64,000 nucleotides of DNA from Scatomonas sp963928055 (GTDB lineage: Bacteria; Bacillota; Clostridia; Lachnospirales; Lachnospiraceae), in NCBI GenBank assembly GCA_963928055.1, contig CAWVDN010000001.1:248001-312000 (forward strand), read 5' to 3'. Below are positions 51,333 to 59,517 of the stretch, piece after piece. Under the pieces are notes generated by a model, which saw only the letters and a list, made by a program, of their open reading frames with translations, ran no database searches and was not told where the DNA came from. Made by a program: the position numbers and the translations under genes. How positions within the stretch are numbered: the first letter of the stretch is position 1; the number at the start of each line of letters is the position of its first letter.

Positions 51333-52310
51333 TCAATCCTTCCTTTCAGCGCTTCCATAGGAAGCGAGCACCTGCAGAAAATATTCCACCATCCGGGCTC
51401 TGTCCACTTTTTTCAGGAACAGCACGGTCTTCTCCTCCTGCGGCTTTCTCAGATTGTCTTCAAAATCCACCAGCGTAAAGCCTGTAGTGAGTTCTCCCTT
51501 CGTCTCCACATCGGCAAAATACGTCTCTCCTTCAAAAAGATCCGGATGGGTCACATACATGACTGTACAGAGATCATGCACATCGATCCCATTCTTTTTT
51601 CCGTCCACGGTATTTTCCTTTTTGGTGGACTCGATATAAAAGGCCAGGGCTTTCATCAGCATTTCCGATACGGGATTGTTCTGCTCCCGGATAGCGTCCA
51701 GGTCTTCCAGCGTAAAAAAGCTGCCCCTGGTGCAGTCCAGGCTGCACATGACAAAGGGTACTTTTGTGCCGATCACGTATTTCGCCGCTTCCGGGTCCGC
51801 CAGCACGTTAAAGGTGGCTACCGGCGTGGGATTTCCCGTTCGCAGAGAACCTCCCATGAACACGATCTTTTTAATTTTTTCCTTAGCGTCCGGATGTTTT
51901 TTCAGAAGAAGCGCCAGATTTGTCAGGGGAGCCAGCGCCAGGATCGTAAGCGGCTCCTTTTCCCTGCAGAGCACCTCATACAGATATTCCTCCGCCGGAA
52001 GGTCCTCCGGTTTTTTATCGGTGGGTTCAGAAAATTCATAGCCTCCCAGCCCGTTATTCCCGTGAATATAAGCCGCATCCCACAGATCTCTTTCCAGAGG
52101 CTTTTCCGCCCCTTTTGCCAGGGGGATTTCTTTTCTGCCCAAAAAATCCAGAAGATTCAGTGTGTTGTAGGTCGTTACCTTCAACGGCACGTTTCCGCAG
52201 ACAGTAGAAACTCCCACCACTTCCAGAAGCTCCGTCTTTACGGCGTAAGCCAGCGCGACCGCATCGTCGATCCCCGTATCACAGTCTATAAAAACTCTTG
52301 TCTTCTCCAT
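51333..52310 (-). CDS. Inosine-uridine preferring nucleoside hydrolase family protein
   Basis: The protein hydrolyses ribonucleosides to free base and ribose. It has 325 residues. The Ca-binding N-terminal motif is FIDCDTGIDDAVALAYA. The third aspartate region GNNGLGG and a late HDLCTVMYVTHPDLF segment with the catalytic-site histidine and aspartate also match. It follows the cytidine deaminase gene, suggesting cytidine is turned to uridine and then split. No signal peptide is visible, so it acts in the cytosol after import. Confidence 0.92.
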   Translation of the reverse strand: MEKTRVFIDCDTGIDDAVALAYAVKTELLEVVGVSTVCGNVPLKVTTYNTLNLLDFLGRKEIPLAKGAEKPLERDLWDAAYIHGNNGLGGYEFSEPTDKKPEDLPAEEYLYEVLCREKEPLTILALAPLTNLALLLKKHPDAKEKIKKIVFMGGSLRTGNPTPVATFNVLADPEAAKYVIGTKVPFVMCSLDCTRGSFFTLEDLDAIREQNNPVSEMLMKALAFYIESTKKENTVDGKKNGIDVHDLCTVMYVTHPDLFEGETYFADVETKGELTTGFTLVDFEDNLRKPQEEKTVLFLKKVDRARMVEYFLQVLASYGSAERKD

Positions 52311-52334
52311 ACAAATCCTCGCTTCTTTCTGTTG

Positions 52335-52769
52335 TTACTGCCTCCTTGTCCACGCATAGGGAAGCAGTTCTTTCAGAGTGTGTATTCTCCATTCTTTTTC
52401 TGTTTTCAAACAGATGACCGGCATATCCTCCGGGCAGAACTGCATCAGTACCTGTCTGCAGACTCCGCAGGGATAGCAGTATTCCTCCAATGGCCGGTCC
52501 TTCGGTCCGCCGCAGACTGCCAGCGCCTTAAAATCTCTGACATTCTCACTGACCGCTTTAAAAAGCGCGGTCCTTTCCGCGCAGATGCTTGCGGTCTGGC
52601 CGAAACACTCAATATTTCCCGCCGAAAAAATGCTGCCGTTTTCCGCAAGGAGCGCCGCTCCCACGGTAAAACCGGATATTTTGGCATCTGCCCGCGTAAG
52701 GCGGGCAGATGCGGCGGCGTTAACTAATTTTTCCAGTTCTTCTTTCGTCAATGATTCCATGTGATTCAC
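52335..52769 (-). CDS. cdd: Cytidine deaminase
   Basis: The protein deaminates cytidine and deoxycytidine to uridine. It has about 144 residues, the tetrameric type. Zinc ligands and the catalytic glutamate are in TASICAERTALFKAV and PCGVCRQVLMQFCP. The start is unclear: GTG at 52769 has GGAAG close upstream, and ATG at 52760 has only a distant site. Earlier in-frame codons overlap the permease gene. It lies between the importer permease and the nucleoside hydrolase. Confidence 0.93.
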   Translation of the reverse strand: MNHMESLTKEELEKLVNAAASARLTRADAKISGFTVGAALLAENGSIFSAGNIECFGQTASICAERTALFKAVSENVRDFKALAVCGGPKDRPLEEYCYPCGVCRQVLMQFCPEDMPVICLKTEKEWRIHTLKELLPYAWTRRQ

Positions 52770-52779
52770 GCAGCTTCCA

Positions 52780-53712
52780 TCAACGCTGCTGTACGAATTT
52801 GGTGTAAGGCTTGCCGCCGGAAGCGATTCCCACATTTTTCTTGGTCGCAGTCAGAGCAAGCACCACGATACATGCGACATAGGGGATGATCTGAATGAAC
52901 TCTGCCGGAAGCGGATTGTCCGGAATAGTCTGCAGGAACAGCTGCAGAGCGCTGAAAAATCCGAAGAACATAGAACATCCAAAGACACCCCAGGTATTCC
53001 AGCGGCCCATACTTACTGCCGCCAGAGCCAGGTAGCCTCGTCCGGCCACCATATCTTCCTGGAACATATTCATATTTCCGATGGAGAGCATGGCGCCTCC
53101 CAGGCCTCCCATCACTCCGGAAAAGATCACGCCGAAATATCGGATTCTGTGGACAGACAGTCCGGCCGTCTCAGCTGCCATGGGATTTTCTCCCACCGTC
53201 ATGATATGCAGCCCCAATCTGGTATGCTTAAAGAGGAACCACACAACAAACAGCATCAGGAGCATGATATAGACAAACGGTGACAGCTGAGATAAAAATC
53301 CGCCAACGAGAGGTATTTTTTCAAAAGGAGTTGTAGTTGGCAGATACGGCACCTGTGGACTGCTGCCATTTGTATTAAACAGGGCTTTCAGGCCGACACC
53401 GGAGATACCGGTGGAGATAAGCACCAATGCCATAGAGCTTACCGCCTGAGTTCCGCCCCAAGTAATACACACGATCGAGTGGATCAGGGATATCGTCATT
53501 CCGATCAGGATAGCGAACAGGATCCCCATCCAGGGATTCTGGAACAGGTAGCTTCCGACTACCGCTCCGAAAGCGGAAGCCGTCATAATACCTTCCAGAC
53601 CGATATTATTTACGCCGCCCCGCTCGCTGGTCATACCTCCGAGAGCCGTAAAAGCGATGGGAGTGCCCATTCGGAGCGTCGCCGATAAAAGATAGCTAAT
53701 TGTACTAATCAT
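52780..53712 (-). CDS. Nucleoside ABC importer, permease 2
   Basis: This 310-residue membrane protein has about eight to ten helices, of the branched-chain-amino-acid/ribose-type permease family used by BMP transporters (NupQ or YufQ-like). FTALGGMTSERGGVNNIGLEGIM and GENPMAAETAGLSV are characteristic. It overlaps permease 1 by 8 bp. Together with the ATPase and binding protein it forms a full nucleoside importer; the exact substrate is inferred from the catabolic genes downstream. Confidence 0.9.
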   Translation of the reverse strand: MISTISYLLSATLRMGTPIAFTALGGMTSERGGVNNIGLEGIMTASAFGAVVGSYLFQNPWMGILFAILIGMTISLIHSIVCITWGGTQAVSSMALVLISTGISGVGLKALFNTNGSSPQVPYLPTTTPFEKIPLVGGFLSQLSPFVYIMLLMLFVVWFLFKHTRLGLHIMTVGENPMAAETAGLSVHRIRYFGVIFSGVMGGLGGAMLSIGNMNMFQEDMVAGRGYLALAAVSMGRWNTWGVFGCSMFFGFFSALQLFLQTIPDNPLPAEFIQIIPYVACIVVLALTATKKNVGIASGGKPYTKFVQQR

Positions 53713-54787
53713 TCTTTTTCCTCCCTACCCGCTTAATGTAGTATCGGATCACAAATTCCGCGCAAAGGAATACGATGATCAGACCCTGGATCACATCCAC
53801 CATATTATCGGAAATACCCGCGCTGGACTGCATCAGGGCAGATCCGCTGCGCAGCGCTCCGATCAGCAGCGCCGAGAAGATGATGGCGAAGGGATTGTTG
53901 TGCGCCATGAGAGCTACCGGAATACCGTTAAATCCGTAATTGGCGGAAAAGTTATTCACGATCTTATCCATGGTTCCGGTAACCTCGATGCCGCCGGCCA
54001 GACCGGCCAGGCCGCCGCTGATCAGCAGCGCCAGGAACATGTTCCGGCTGACGTTGATGCCGTTGACGCGGCTGGCTTCCGGGTTATAGCCCACGGCTCT
54101 CATTTCATATCCGAGGCTTGTTTTGTTCAGGATGATATAAACTACCACGACCGCGCAGATAGCCAGGATAAAACCGAGATTCAATGAGTACGGTTTCGGC
54201 AGGATATCCGGCAGCTGAGCAGAGGCGTCGATATCCGGCGTCGCGGGATTCGCGCCCGGTCCCTTGAAGGGGCCCAGGATCATGTACTGGATCAGATACT
54301 GTGCCACATAGTTCAGCATAATGGTACTGATCACGACGTTCACATTTCTCTTGAGCTTCAGAAAAGCCGCGATAAATGACCACGCGAAGCCGCCGGCGAT
54401 GCTGGCAAGGATCGTCAGGGGAAGGTGGATGGCCATGGGAAGATGCACGTACGCGCCAACCAGCGCGGCGCACATGGCTCCCATCAGCAGCTGTCCCTCG
54501 GCGCCGATGTTAAACACATTGCAGCGGAAGGCGATGGCTACCGCCAGACCGGTAAGCATGACCGGAACGGCTTTGCTCAGAGTGACCGTAAAGGCGATGC
54601 CGGTTCCGAAAGCTCCCTTCCACAGGGCGCCGTACGCTTCCAGCGGGTTGCTTCCCAGGGCCAGAATGATGATCGCGCCCACAACCAGCGCCAGCACCAG
54701 CGAGATCAGCGTGATCAGAACGCTGAGACCGGTATCGTACAGTTTTTTCTTATCAATGGTGAACGGGCTTTTTGTTTTTGCTTTCAA
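53705..54787 (-). CDS. Nucleoside ABC importer, permease 1
   Basis: This 360-residue multi-spanning permease (NupP/YufP-like) has an N-terminal soluble tail and about ten helices. The conserved segments are CNVFNIGAEGQLLMGAMCAAL and EASRVNGINVSRNMFLALLISGGLAGLAGG. The start is TTG, with GGAGG upstream, and overlaps the ATPase stop by 4 bp (TTGA). Confidence 0.9.
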   Translation of the reverse strand: MKAKTKSPFTIDKKKLYDTGLSVLITLISLVLALVVGAIIILALGSNPLEAYGALWKGAFGTGIAFTVTLSKAVPVMLTGLAVAIAFRCNVFNIGAEGQLLMGAMCAALVGAYVHLPMAIHLPLTILASIAGGFAWSFIAAFLKLKRNVNVVISTIMLNYVAQYLIQYMILGPFKGPGANPATPDIDASAQLPDILPKPYSLNLGFILAICAVVVVYIILNKTSLGYEMRAVGYNPEASRVNGINVSRNMFLALLISGGLAGLAGGIEVTGTMDKIVNNFSANYGFNGIPVALMAHNNPFAIIFSALLIGALRSGSALMQSSAGISDNMVDVIQGLIIVFLCAEFVIRYYIKRVGRKKND

Positions 54788-56346
54788 GAATCCGCCCTCC
54801 CTTCCCTGTTCTGTCCGGAAACCTCCGGGTGGTAAGAGCCTGTCATCATAAGTCCCAGCTGCTGTCTGGTTACCTTTTCCGCGTCTACGATATCCACGAT
54901 CTTACCTTTAAAGATTACGGCGATCCTGTCGCTGAGGCTCAGGATCTCATCCAGCTCCAGAGATACCAGAAGGATTCCTTTTCCCTTGTCCCTCTGTTCC
55001 AGAAGCGTCTGACGCACGAACTCAATGGCGCCGATATCCAGACCTCTGGTGGGCTGTACCGCCACGAAAATATCCGGGTTGCGGCTGGCCTCCCTGGCAA
55101 TGATGATCTTCTGCTGGTTGCCGCCGGAAAGCGTGCCGGCTCCCACATCCACATTGGCGCAGCGGATATCGAATTCCTCCTGCAGCTTCACGGCGTTTTT
55201 ATGGATCTCTTTGAAATCCATCCACGCGTGTCCGTGGGCGTAGGGCTCCGAATAATGCATGCCCAGCACCAGATTGTCCGCGACACTGTATTCCATGACC
55301 AGGCCGTCCCTGTGCCGGTCCTCCGGAACGAGACTGATGCCCTCTTCTTTTCTGGTACGGATGTTGTCCTTCAAAATGCTTTTTCCATTCAGGGTGATCT
55401 CACCGGTGTCCGGCTGGATCATACCGCAGACCGCCTGCACCAGCTCGTCCTGGCCGTTTCCGTCCACTCCGGCGATTCCCAGGATCTCTCCCGCTTTCAG
55501 CTCCAGAGAAATATCGTCCAGTTTCTTTACGGTTTTATTTACTGTGTAAGAAACATTTTTCATAGTCAGCAGATCCGGCTGATCCTCGAAATGCTTTCTG
55601 GACTTGCGGGTCAGGTCGACATCGCGGCCTACCATCATGTGCGTCAGCTGCTCCACGCTGGTTTCCTGGATCCCTACCGTACCGATGACTTTTCCACGGC
55701 GGATCACGGTGATGTGATCGCTGATCTTCATGACTTCCGCCATTTTATGGCTGATGAACAGAATGGTCTTTCCGGCTTTTTTCAGACCCAGCAGAATGTC
55801 GCAGAACTCATCGATCTCCTGAGGGGTCAGAACCGCTGTGGGTTCGTCAAAGATCAGGATCTCCGCCTCCCGGTAAAGGATCTTCAGGATTTCCACCCTC
55901 TGCTGCTCCGGCACGGTCAGATCCGCCACCTTCGCGTGAGGATCGATCTTTAAGCCGTACTTTTCGCTGAGTTCCTTGATCTTTTTTTCCGCTCCTTTGC
56001 GGTCTACCACCAGAGGGCTGCCCGGCTCTCTGCCCACAACGATATTTTCGGCTACGGTCAGCTTGGGGATCAGCACAAAATGCTGATGGACCATACCGAT
56101 CTTATGGGCGATGGCGTCTTTGGAGCTTTTAAAGCGCACCGGCTTTCCGTTCAGGAAGATCTCTCCCTCATCCGGCTGGTAAAGGCCGTAGATGATGTTC
56201 ATCAGGGTGGATTTTCCGGCTCCGTTTTCCCCGGCAAGGGTGTGGATCTCACCTTTTTCCACATCGAAAGTAATATGATCGTTCGCGACAATACCCGGGA
56301 AACGTTTGGTAACATTTTTTAATTGAATACTGTAGCTTTTATCCAT
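54784..56346 (-). CDS. Nucleoside ABC importer, tandem ATP-binding protein
   Basis: This 520-residue protein carries two ABC domains in one chain, as in NupO, YufO and RbsA. Domain 1 has Walker A GENGAGKSTLMN and signature-region residues near VPEQQRVEILKIL with EILIFDEPTAVLTP. Domain 2 has a degenerate Walker A (AGVDGNGQDELVQAVCG), signature LSGGNQQKIIIAREAS and a weak Walker B (AVQPTRGLD). It energises the two permeases that follow. Confidence 0.93.
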   Translation of the reverse strand: MDKSYSIQLKNVTKRFPGIVANDHITFDVEKGEIHTLAGENGAGKSTLMNIIYGLYQPDEGEIFLNGKPVRFKSSKDAIAHKIGMVHQHFVLIPKLTVAENIVVGREPGSPLVVDRKGAEKKIKELSEKYGLKIDPHAKVADLTVPEQQRVEILKILYREAEILIFDEPTAVLTPQEIDEFCDILLGLKKAGKTILFISHKMAEVMKISDHITVIRRGKVIGTVGIQETSVEQLTHMMVGRDVDLTRKSRKHFEDQPDLLTMKNVSYTVNKTVKKLDDISLELKAGEILGIAGVDGNGQDELVQAVCGMIQPDTGEITLNGKSILKDNIRTRKEEGISLVPEDRHRDGLVMEYSVADNLVLGMHYSEPYAHGHAWMDFKEIHKNAVKLQEEFDIRCANVDVGAGTLSGGNQQKIIIAREASRNPDIFVAVQPTRGLDIGAIEFVRQTLLEQRDKGKGILLVSLELDEILSLSDRIAVIFKGKIVDIVDAEKVTRQQLGLMMTGSYHPEVSGQNREGRADS

Positions 56347-56362
56347 AGGTTTTCATTCCTTT

Positions 56363-57433
56363 TTAAAGACCTTCCACATAGGAATTGTACTCTTCCTCGC
56401 TGGTGGGCACCTGCAGTTCTCCATCGATGATCTGCTGACGGAGTTCTTCGATCTTATCGGTTACTTCCTGGGGAATGGAATTCAGGAGCTCATCGTTCAT
56501 ATTGGTATATCTCAGCTCAACTCCGCCTTCCGCCAGGCCAAGGCTCTGGCAGGTTCCTCCCTGGAACACACCGGTCTCCTGGTACTCTTTCACCATATCA
56601 AACAGAGCCACGTCGATGGGTTTTACAACCGAAGCGACGATCTTGTCCGGCATCTGATCAAACTGTCCGGTAGCGGCTCCCAGGCAGTACTTTCCTTCGC
56701 CCGCTTCCTTTGCCGCGTTGAATACGCCCAGATTGCAGGCTCCGGCAAAGCAGCTTACATAATCGCAGCCCTGCTGATAAAGAGCTCTGGCGCTTTCCTG
56801 TCCCAGGTTGGTATCCGCGTAGCTGTTCGTGAACATAACGCTGACTTCGCAGTCCGGATCAATGGTTTTTGCTCCCGCCATATACCCGTACTGATATCTG
56901 GTCTGCACCGGCTCCTGTACAGCCAGAACGGTGCCGACTTTTCCGGTGGCGCTTAAGGAAGCCGCAAGAGCTCCTCCCAGGAAAGCCGCCTCGTTTTCTC
57001 TGTAAACGGTACTCATGACATTTTCCGCGCTGGTCTCCTCGTCTGCCAGATACATGAATTTGCAGTCGGGATACTCTTCCGCCACATCCATCATAGCGTC
57101 ATGGAATTCCGCGGATCCCACCACCAGCAGGTTGTCGCCCTGGGCGATAAGCGTTCTCAGACTGTTCGCGGCGTCCGTGATCTCCGGCGTCTCGATGTAT
57201 TCCGTGCTGATGCCCAGTTCCTCCTGGACTCTCTCCAGGCCGGCCCAGATGTCGTCGTTAAAGCTCTGGGTTCCCATGCTGTTAGTCAGGAAACCGATCT
57301 TGATATCGCTGCTGTCGGCGGATTCTCCGCTGTCCGAGGAAGAAGAATCCTTTGAACCGCCGCAGGCGGCAAGAGAAAATGCCATTCCAAACGCCAACCC
57401 CATTGCCAATAGTTTCTTACCTGTTTTTTTCAT
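56363..57433 (-). CDS. BMP-family nucleoside-binding lipoprotein
   Basis: This extracytoplasmic substrate-binding lipoprotein of a nucleoside ABC importer has 356 residues. A signal peptide ends in the lipobox LAAC (FSLAACGGS), followed by a Ser/Asp linker. The BMP/PnrA-like domain has IGFLTNSMGTQSFNDDIWAGLE, NLLVVGSAEFHDAM and AAFLGGALAASLSATGKVG. The start at 57433 has an AAAGG site upstream; the upstream ATG lies within that site. It is the first transport gene after the regulator. Confidence 0.92.
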   Translation of the reverse strand: MKKTGKKLLAMGLAFGMAFSLAACGGSKDSSSSDSGESADSSDIKIGFLTNSMGTQSFNDDIWAGLERVQEELGISTEYIETPEITDAANSLRTLIAQGDNLLVVGSAEFHDAMMDVAEEYPDCKFMYLADEETSAENVMSTVYRENEAAFLGGALAASLSATGKVGTVLAVQEPVQTRYQYGYMAGAKTIDPDCEVSVMFTNSYADTNLGQESARALYQQGCDYVSCFAGACNLGVFNAAKEAGEGKYCLGAATGQFDQMPDKIVASVVKPIDVALFDMVKEYQETGVFQGGTCQSLGLAEGGVELRYTNMNDELLNSIPQEVTDKIEELRQQIIDGELQVPTSEEEYNSYVEGL

Positions 57434-57479
57434 ACACCTTTTCTCCATTTCTTTTGTTTTTTAGACCGTTGAGTCTTAT

Positions 57480-57513
57480 ATCTTAACCTCCTCGTTCCGA
57501 GGAGGCATAAGAT
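57480..57513 (-). promoter_or_regulatory. Hairpin between the Crp/Fnr gene and the importer genes
   Basis: An 8-bp perfect stem (CCTCCTCG/CGAGGAGG, three-base loop) is extended by a further six pairs (ATCTTA/TAAGAT) after a small mismatch. No T-run follows on the minus strand, so it is not a classical terminator. It begins one base past the regulator's stop. It may attenuate read-through, or protect or process the mRNA between regulator and importer. Confidence 0.6.
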
Positions 57514-57514
57514 T

Positions 57515-58222
57515 TTAAATAAGGTTCAGTTTCCGGATCTTTGCCAGTTGCTCCGGACTGCAGTGGATATTGCCGTTTTTCTCGGTGGTGATCAATCCCT
57601 CCTCTTTCAGGGAACTGAGGATCCGGCAGACCGTGCGGACGGTGATCCCCAGCTCGTCGGCGATGACCGCTCTCTTTTCCCGGATACAGAGAGGCTGCTG
57701 CAGATTTTCTCCGTTTTCCACCCATTTCCGATACAGGTAATTCAGCATGTTTTCCTTCGGCGTAAACAGCCGGAGCCTTTCGATATGGCTGTAATTCCTG
57801 CTGACGCTTCTGGCCATGCTTTTTACGCAGGTATAGGAGACGAACGCGCTGGTCTTCATGGCTGTCTTAAAAAAGCTGAGATTGATCTTTATGGCCAGAC
57901 AGCCTGTAATGGCGGATATCTGGGAATAGAAAGTTTTGTCGTTGGTCACCAGCTGGGGGATCCCCAGAAAATCGGGCCCCCATACCCGGGCGATCATCAC
58001 CTGATTGCCCTCCATGGAGTTTCTTGTAAGAGAAAATTCCCCTTTCACGATATAAATGATCTCGCTGAGCTTCTGTCCGCACTGAATAATGGTCTCGCCG
58101 CTTTCGTAATAGGCGAACAGCATATCCGGGCTCACATAGGGCTGCAGGTCTTTTGAACGGATGTCCCGGGAATTTTCAGCTATTTTGATCAATTCACCTA
58201 ATTTTTCAATTGACTTCTCCAT
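57515..58222 (-). CDS. Crp/Fnr-family transcription regulator
   Basis: This 235-residue protein has an N-terminal cyclic-nucleotide-binding-like beta barrel (LSEIIYIVKGEFSLTRNS), a dimer helix and a C-terminal winged helix (KRAVIADELGITVRTVCRILSSLKEEGLI). It lacks an Fnr-type cysteine cluster at the N-terminus, so an oxygen-sensing cluster is unlikely; the effector is unknown. GGAGA precedes the ATG at 58222. It is likely co-transcribed with, and may control, the importer operon. A palindrome at 58262-58290 lies before its start. Confidence 0.88.
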   Translation of the reverse strand: MEKSIEKLGELIKIAENSRDIRSKDLQPYVSPDMLFAYYESGETIIQCGQKLSEIIYIVKGEFSLTRNSMEGNQVMIARVWGPDFLGIPQLVTNDKTFYSQISAITGCLAIKINLSFFKTAMKTSAFVSYTCVKSMARSVSRNYSHIERLRLFTPKENMLNYLYRKWVENGENLQQPLCIREKRAVIADELGITVRTVCRILSSLKEEGLITTEKNGNIHCSPEQLAKIRKLNLI

Positions 58223-58261
58223 TTTTCTCTCCGTTTTTCTGCATTTTAATCTAACATTTTT

Positions 58262-58290
58262 CATGACACGCAACCATGTCACGTGTCATG
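58262..58290. promoter_or_regulatory. Palindromic operator upstream of the Crp/Fnr gene
   Basis: CATGACAC at 58262-58269 and GTGTCATG at 58283-58290 form a perfect inverted repeat. Inside it TGACA and TGTCA form a second pair eight bases apart. It is centred about 54 nt upstream of the start codon, where a Crp/Fnr protein could regulate its own gene. The rest of 58223-58398 is AT-rich and holds no gene; no clear -35/-10 pair was found. Confidence 0.55.
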
Positions 58291-58398
58291 CTTTGGTAAC
58301 TTTTTCCGCTTTATTTTGTTTTTCTGCAAAAAAAATGACATCATCAACAAGAATCGGAATCTGTTAACAACGTCATTGTTTGTTTTTTGCACAATTTC

Positions 58399-59517
58399 TT
58401 ACGTTTTTTGGATCAATCTCCGAGAAATGCTTCTAATCGCCTCCGCGTTTTTGTCGAAAAAATATTTCAAGCCGCTGCACAAACAATTTTTTTCCGAAGC
58501 CGCCGGACCGATGGATCGGAGCCTCCGGCACCCTCCCCTGCAGAGGAGGCCGTATTCGCAGGATCCGCAATCTTCCGGAAGTTCCGGCTTTCGGAGAAAT
58601 TCCCCGGCCTTTTTACTCTCAGCCAATTGCCGGAAGCTGCTGGTCCGGATGTTTCCGAGGCAGAACCTGTCCGCCGCGTAAAAATCACAGGGATAGACGC
58701 TTCCGTCCGTCTCGATGACGTACTGGAGGCTGCAGCGCCCCCTCTGATTACAGGCTTCCGGTTCGATCCCCAGCAGGATGCCTACATAATTTTCAAACTG
58801 CCGGATATATGGCGCGCGCCCTTTGTTCAGATCTTCATACCAGAGCTGAAAGAGACGGTCCAGACAGACCCCGTATTCTTCCGGGGACAGCGCCAACTCC
58901 TTCCAGGGAATGTCTTCCCCCAAAGGAGGAAGGCACTCCAGATACTGCTGGTATTTCCAGCCGTTGGCTCTGTAAAAGCGGTAGATATCCCGGATCAGCG
59001 GAGCTGTGTTCCGGTTCAGCACAGTCAGGATATTAAAATCCACCTGGTGTTTTTCCAGGCGTCTGGCCGTTTCCAGCACCCGGTCAAAGGTGGGTTCCCC
59101 TGCGGCTGTGATCCGGTTTCTGTCGTGGCTTTCCCGCAGCCCGTCCAGGGAAAGGCCCACGAGGAAATCTGCCTCCCGAAGAAATCCGCACCATTCGTCG
59201 TCCAGGAGCAGGCCGTTGGTCTGCAGACAGTTCAGCACCGGCGCGCCTTTTCGATTATACCTTTTTTCAAAGTCTAATACAAGTCTGAAAAAGTCCAGTC
59301 CTGCCAGGGAGGGCTCTCCCCCCTGAAAGATAAAACAGGCTCCCTCCGGCGAATACTCGAAGGCCTGCCGGATGGCAGCCTCCAGGATCTCCGGAGACAT
59401 GCGGGAGGCGTTTTCCTTTTTTCGGTTTTTGACTTCTTCCCGGTAAAAACAATACCGGCATGCCATGTTGCAGCAGCCCGAAGCCGGCTTGATCAATACA
59501 GATACCGGCATTTTCAT
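58399..59517 (-). CDS. Anaerobic sulfatase-maturating enzyme (radical SAM)
   Basis: The enzyme converts the active-site cysteine of a sulfatase to formylglycine under anaerobic conditions. It has 372 residues. The radical-SAM motif is CNMACRYC (Cys16, 20, 23), followed by IFQGGEPSLAG. A SPASM region with auxiliary-cluster cysteines is near the C-terminus (CSLQYVIETDGSVYPCDFYA, then CGSCEYGLLCRGGCRR). Its start overlaps the sulfatase stop by 4 bp, so the sulfatase is the obvious substrate. It is the last gene of the udp-deoB operon. Confidence 0.93.
   Translation of the reverse strand: MKMPVSVLIKPASGCCNMACRYCFYREEVKNRKKENASRMSPEILEAAIRQAFEYSPEGACFIFQGGEPSLAGLDFFRLVLDFEKRYNRKGAPVLNCLQTNGLLLDDEWCGFLREADFLVGLSLDGLRESHDRNRITAAGEPTFDRVLETARRLEKHQVDFNILTVLNRNTAPLIRDIYRFYRANGWKYQQYLECLPPLGEDIPWKELALSPEEYGVCLDRLFQLWYEDLNKGRAPYIRQFENYVGILLGIEPEACNQRGRCSLQYVIETDGSVYPCDFYAADRFCLGNIRTSSFRQLAESKKAGEFLRKPELPEDCGSCEYGLLCRGGCRRLRSIGPAASEKNCLCSGLKYFFDKNAEAIRSISRRLIQKT

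Noticed and set aside
58300..58398. Small RNA or terminator after anSME
   Set aside because: The region is AT-rich with only a weak AACAA/TTGTT stem. There is no convincing terminator or promoter pair.
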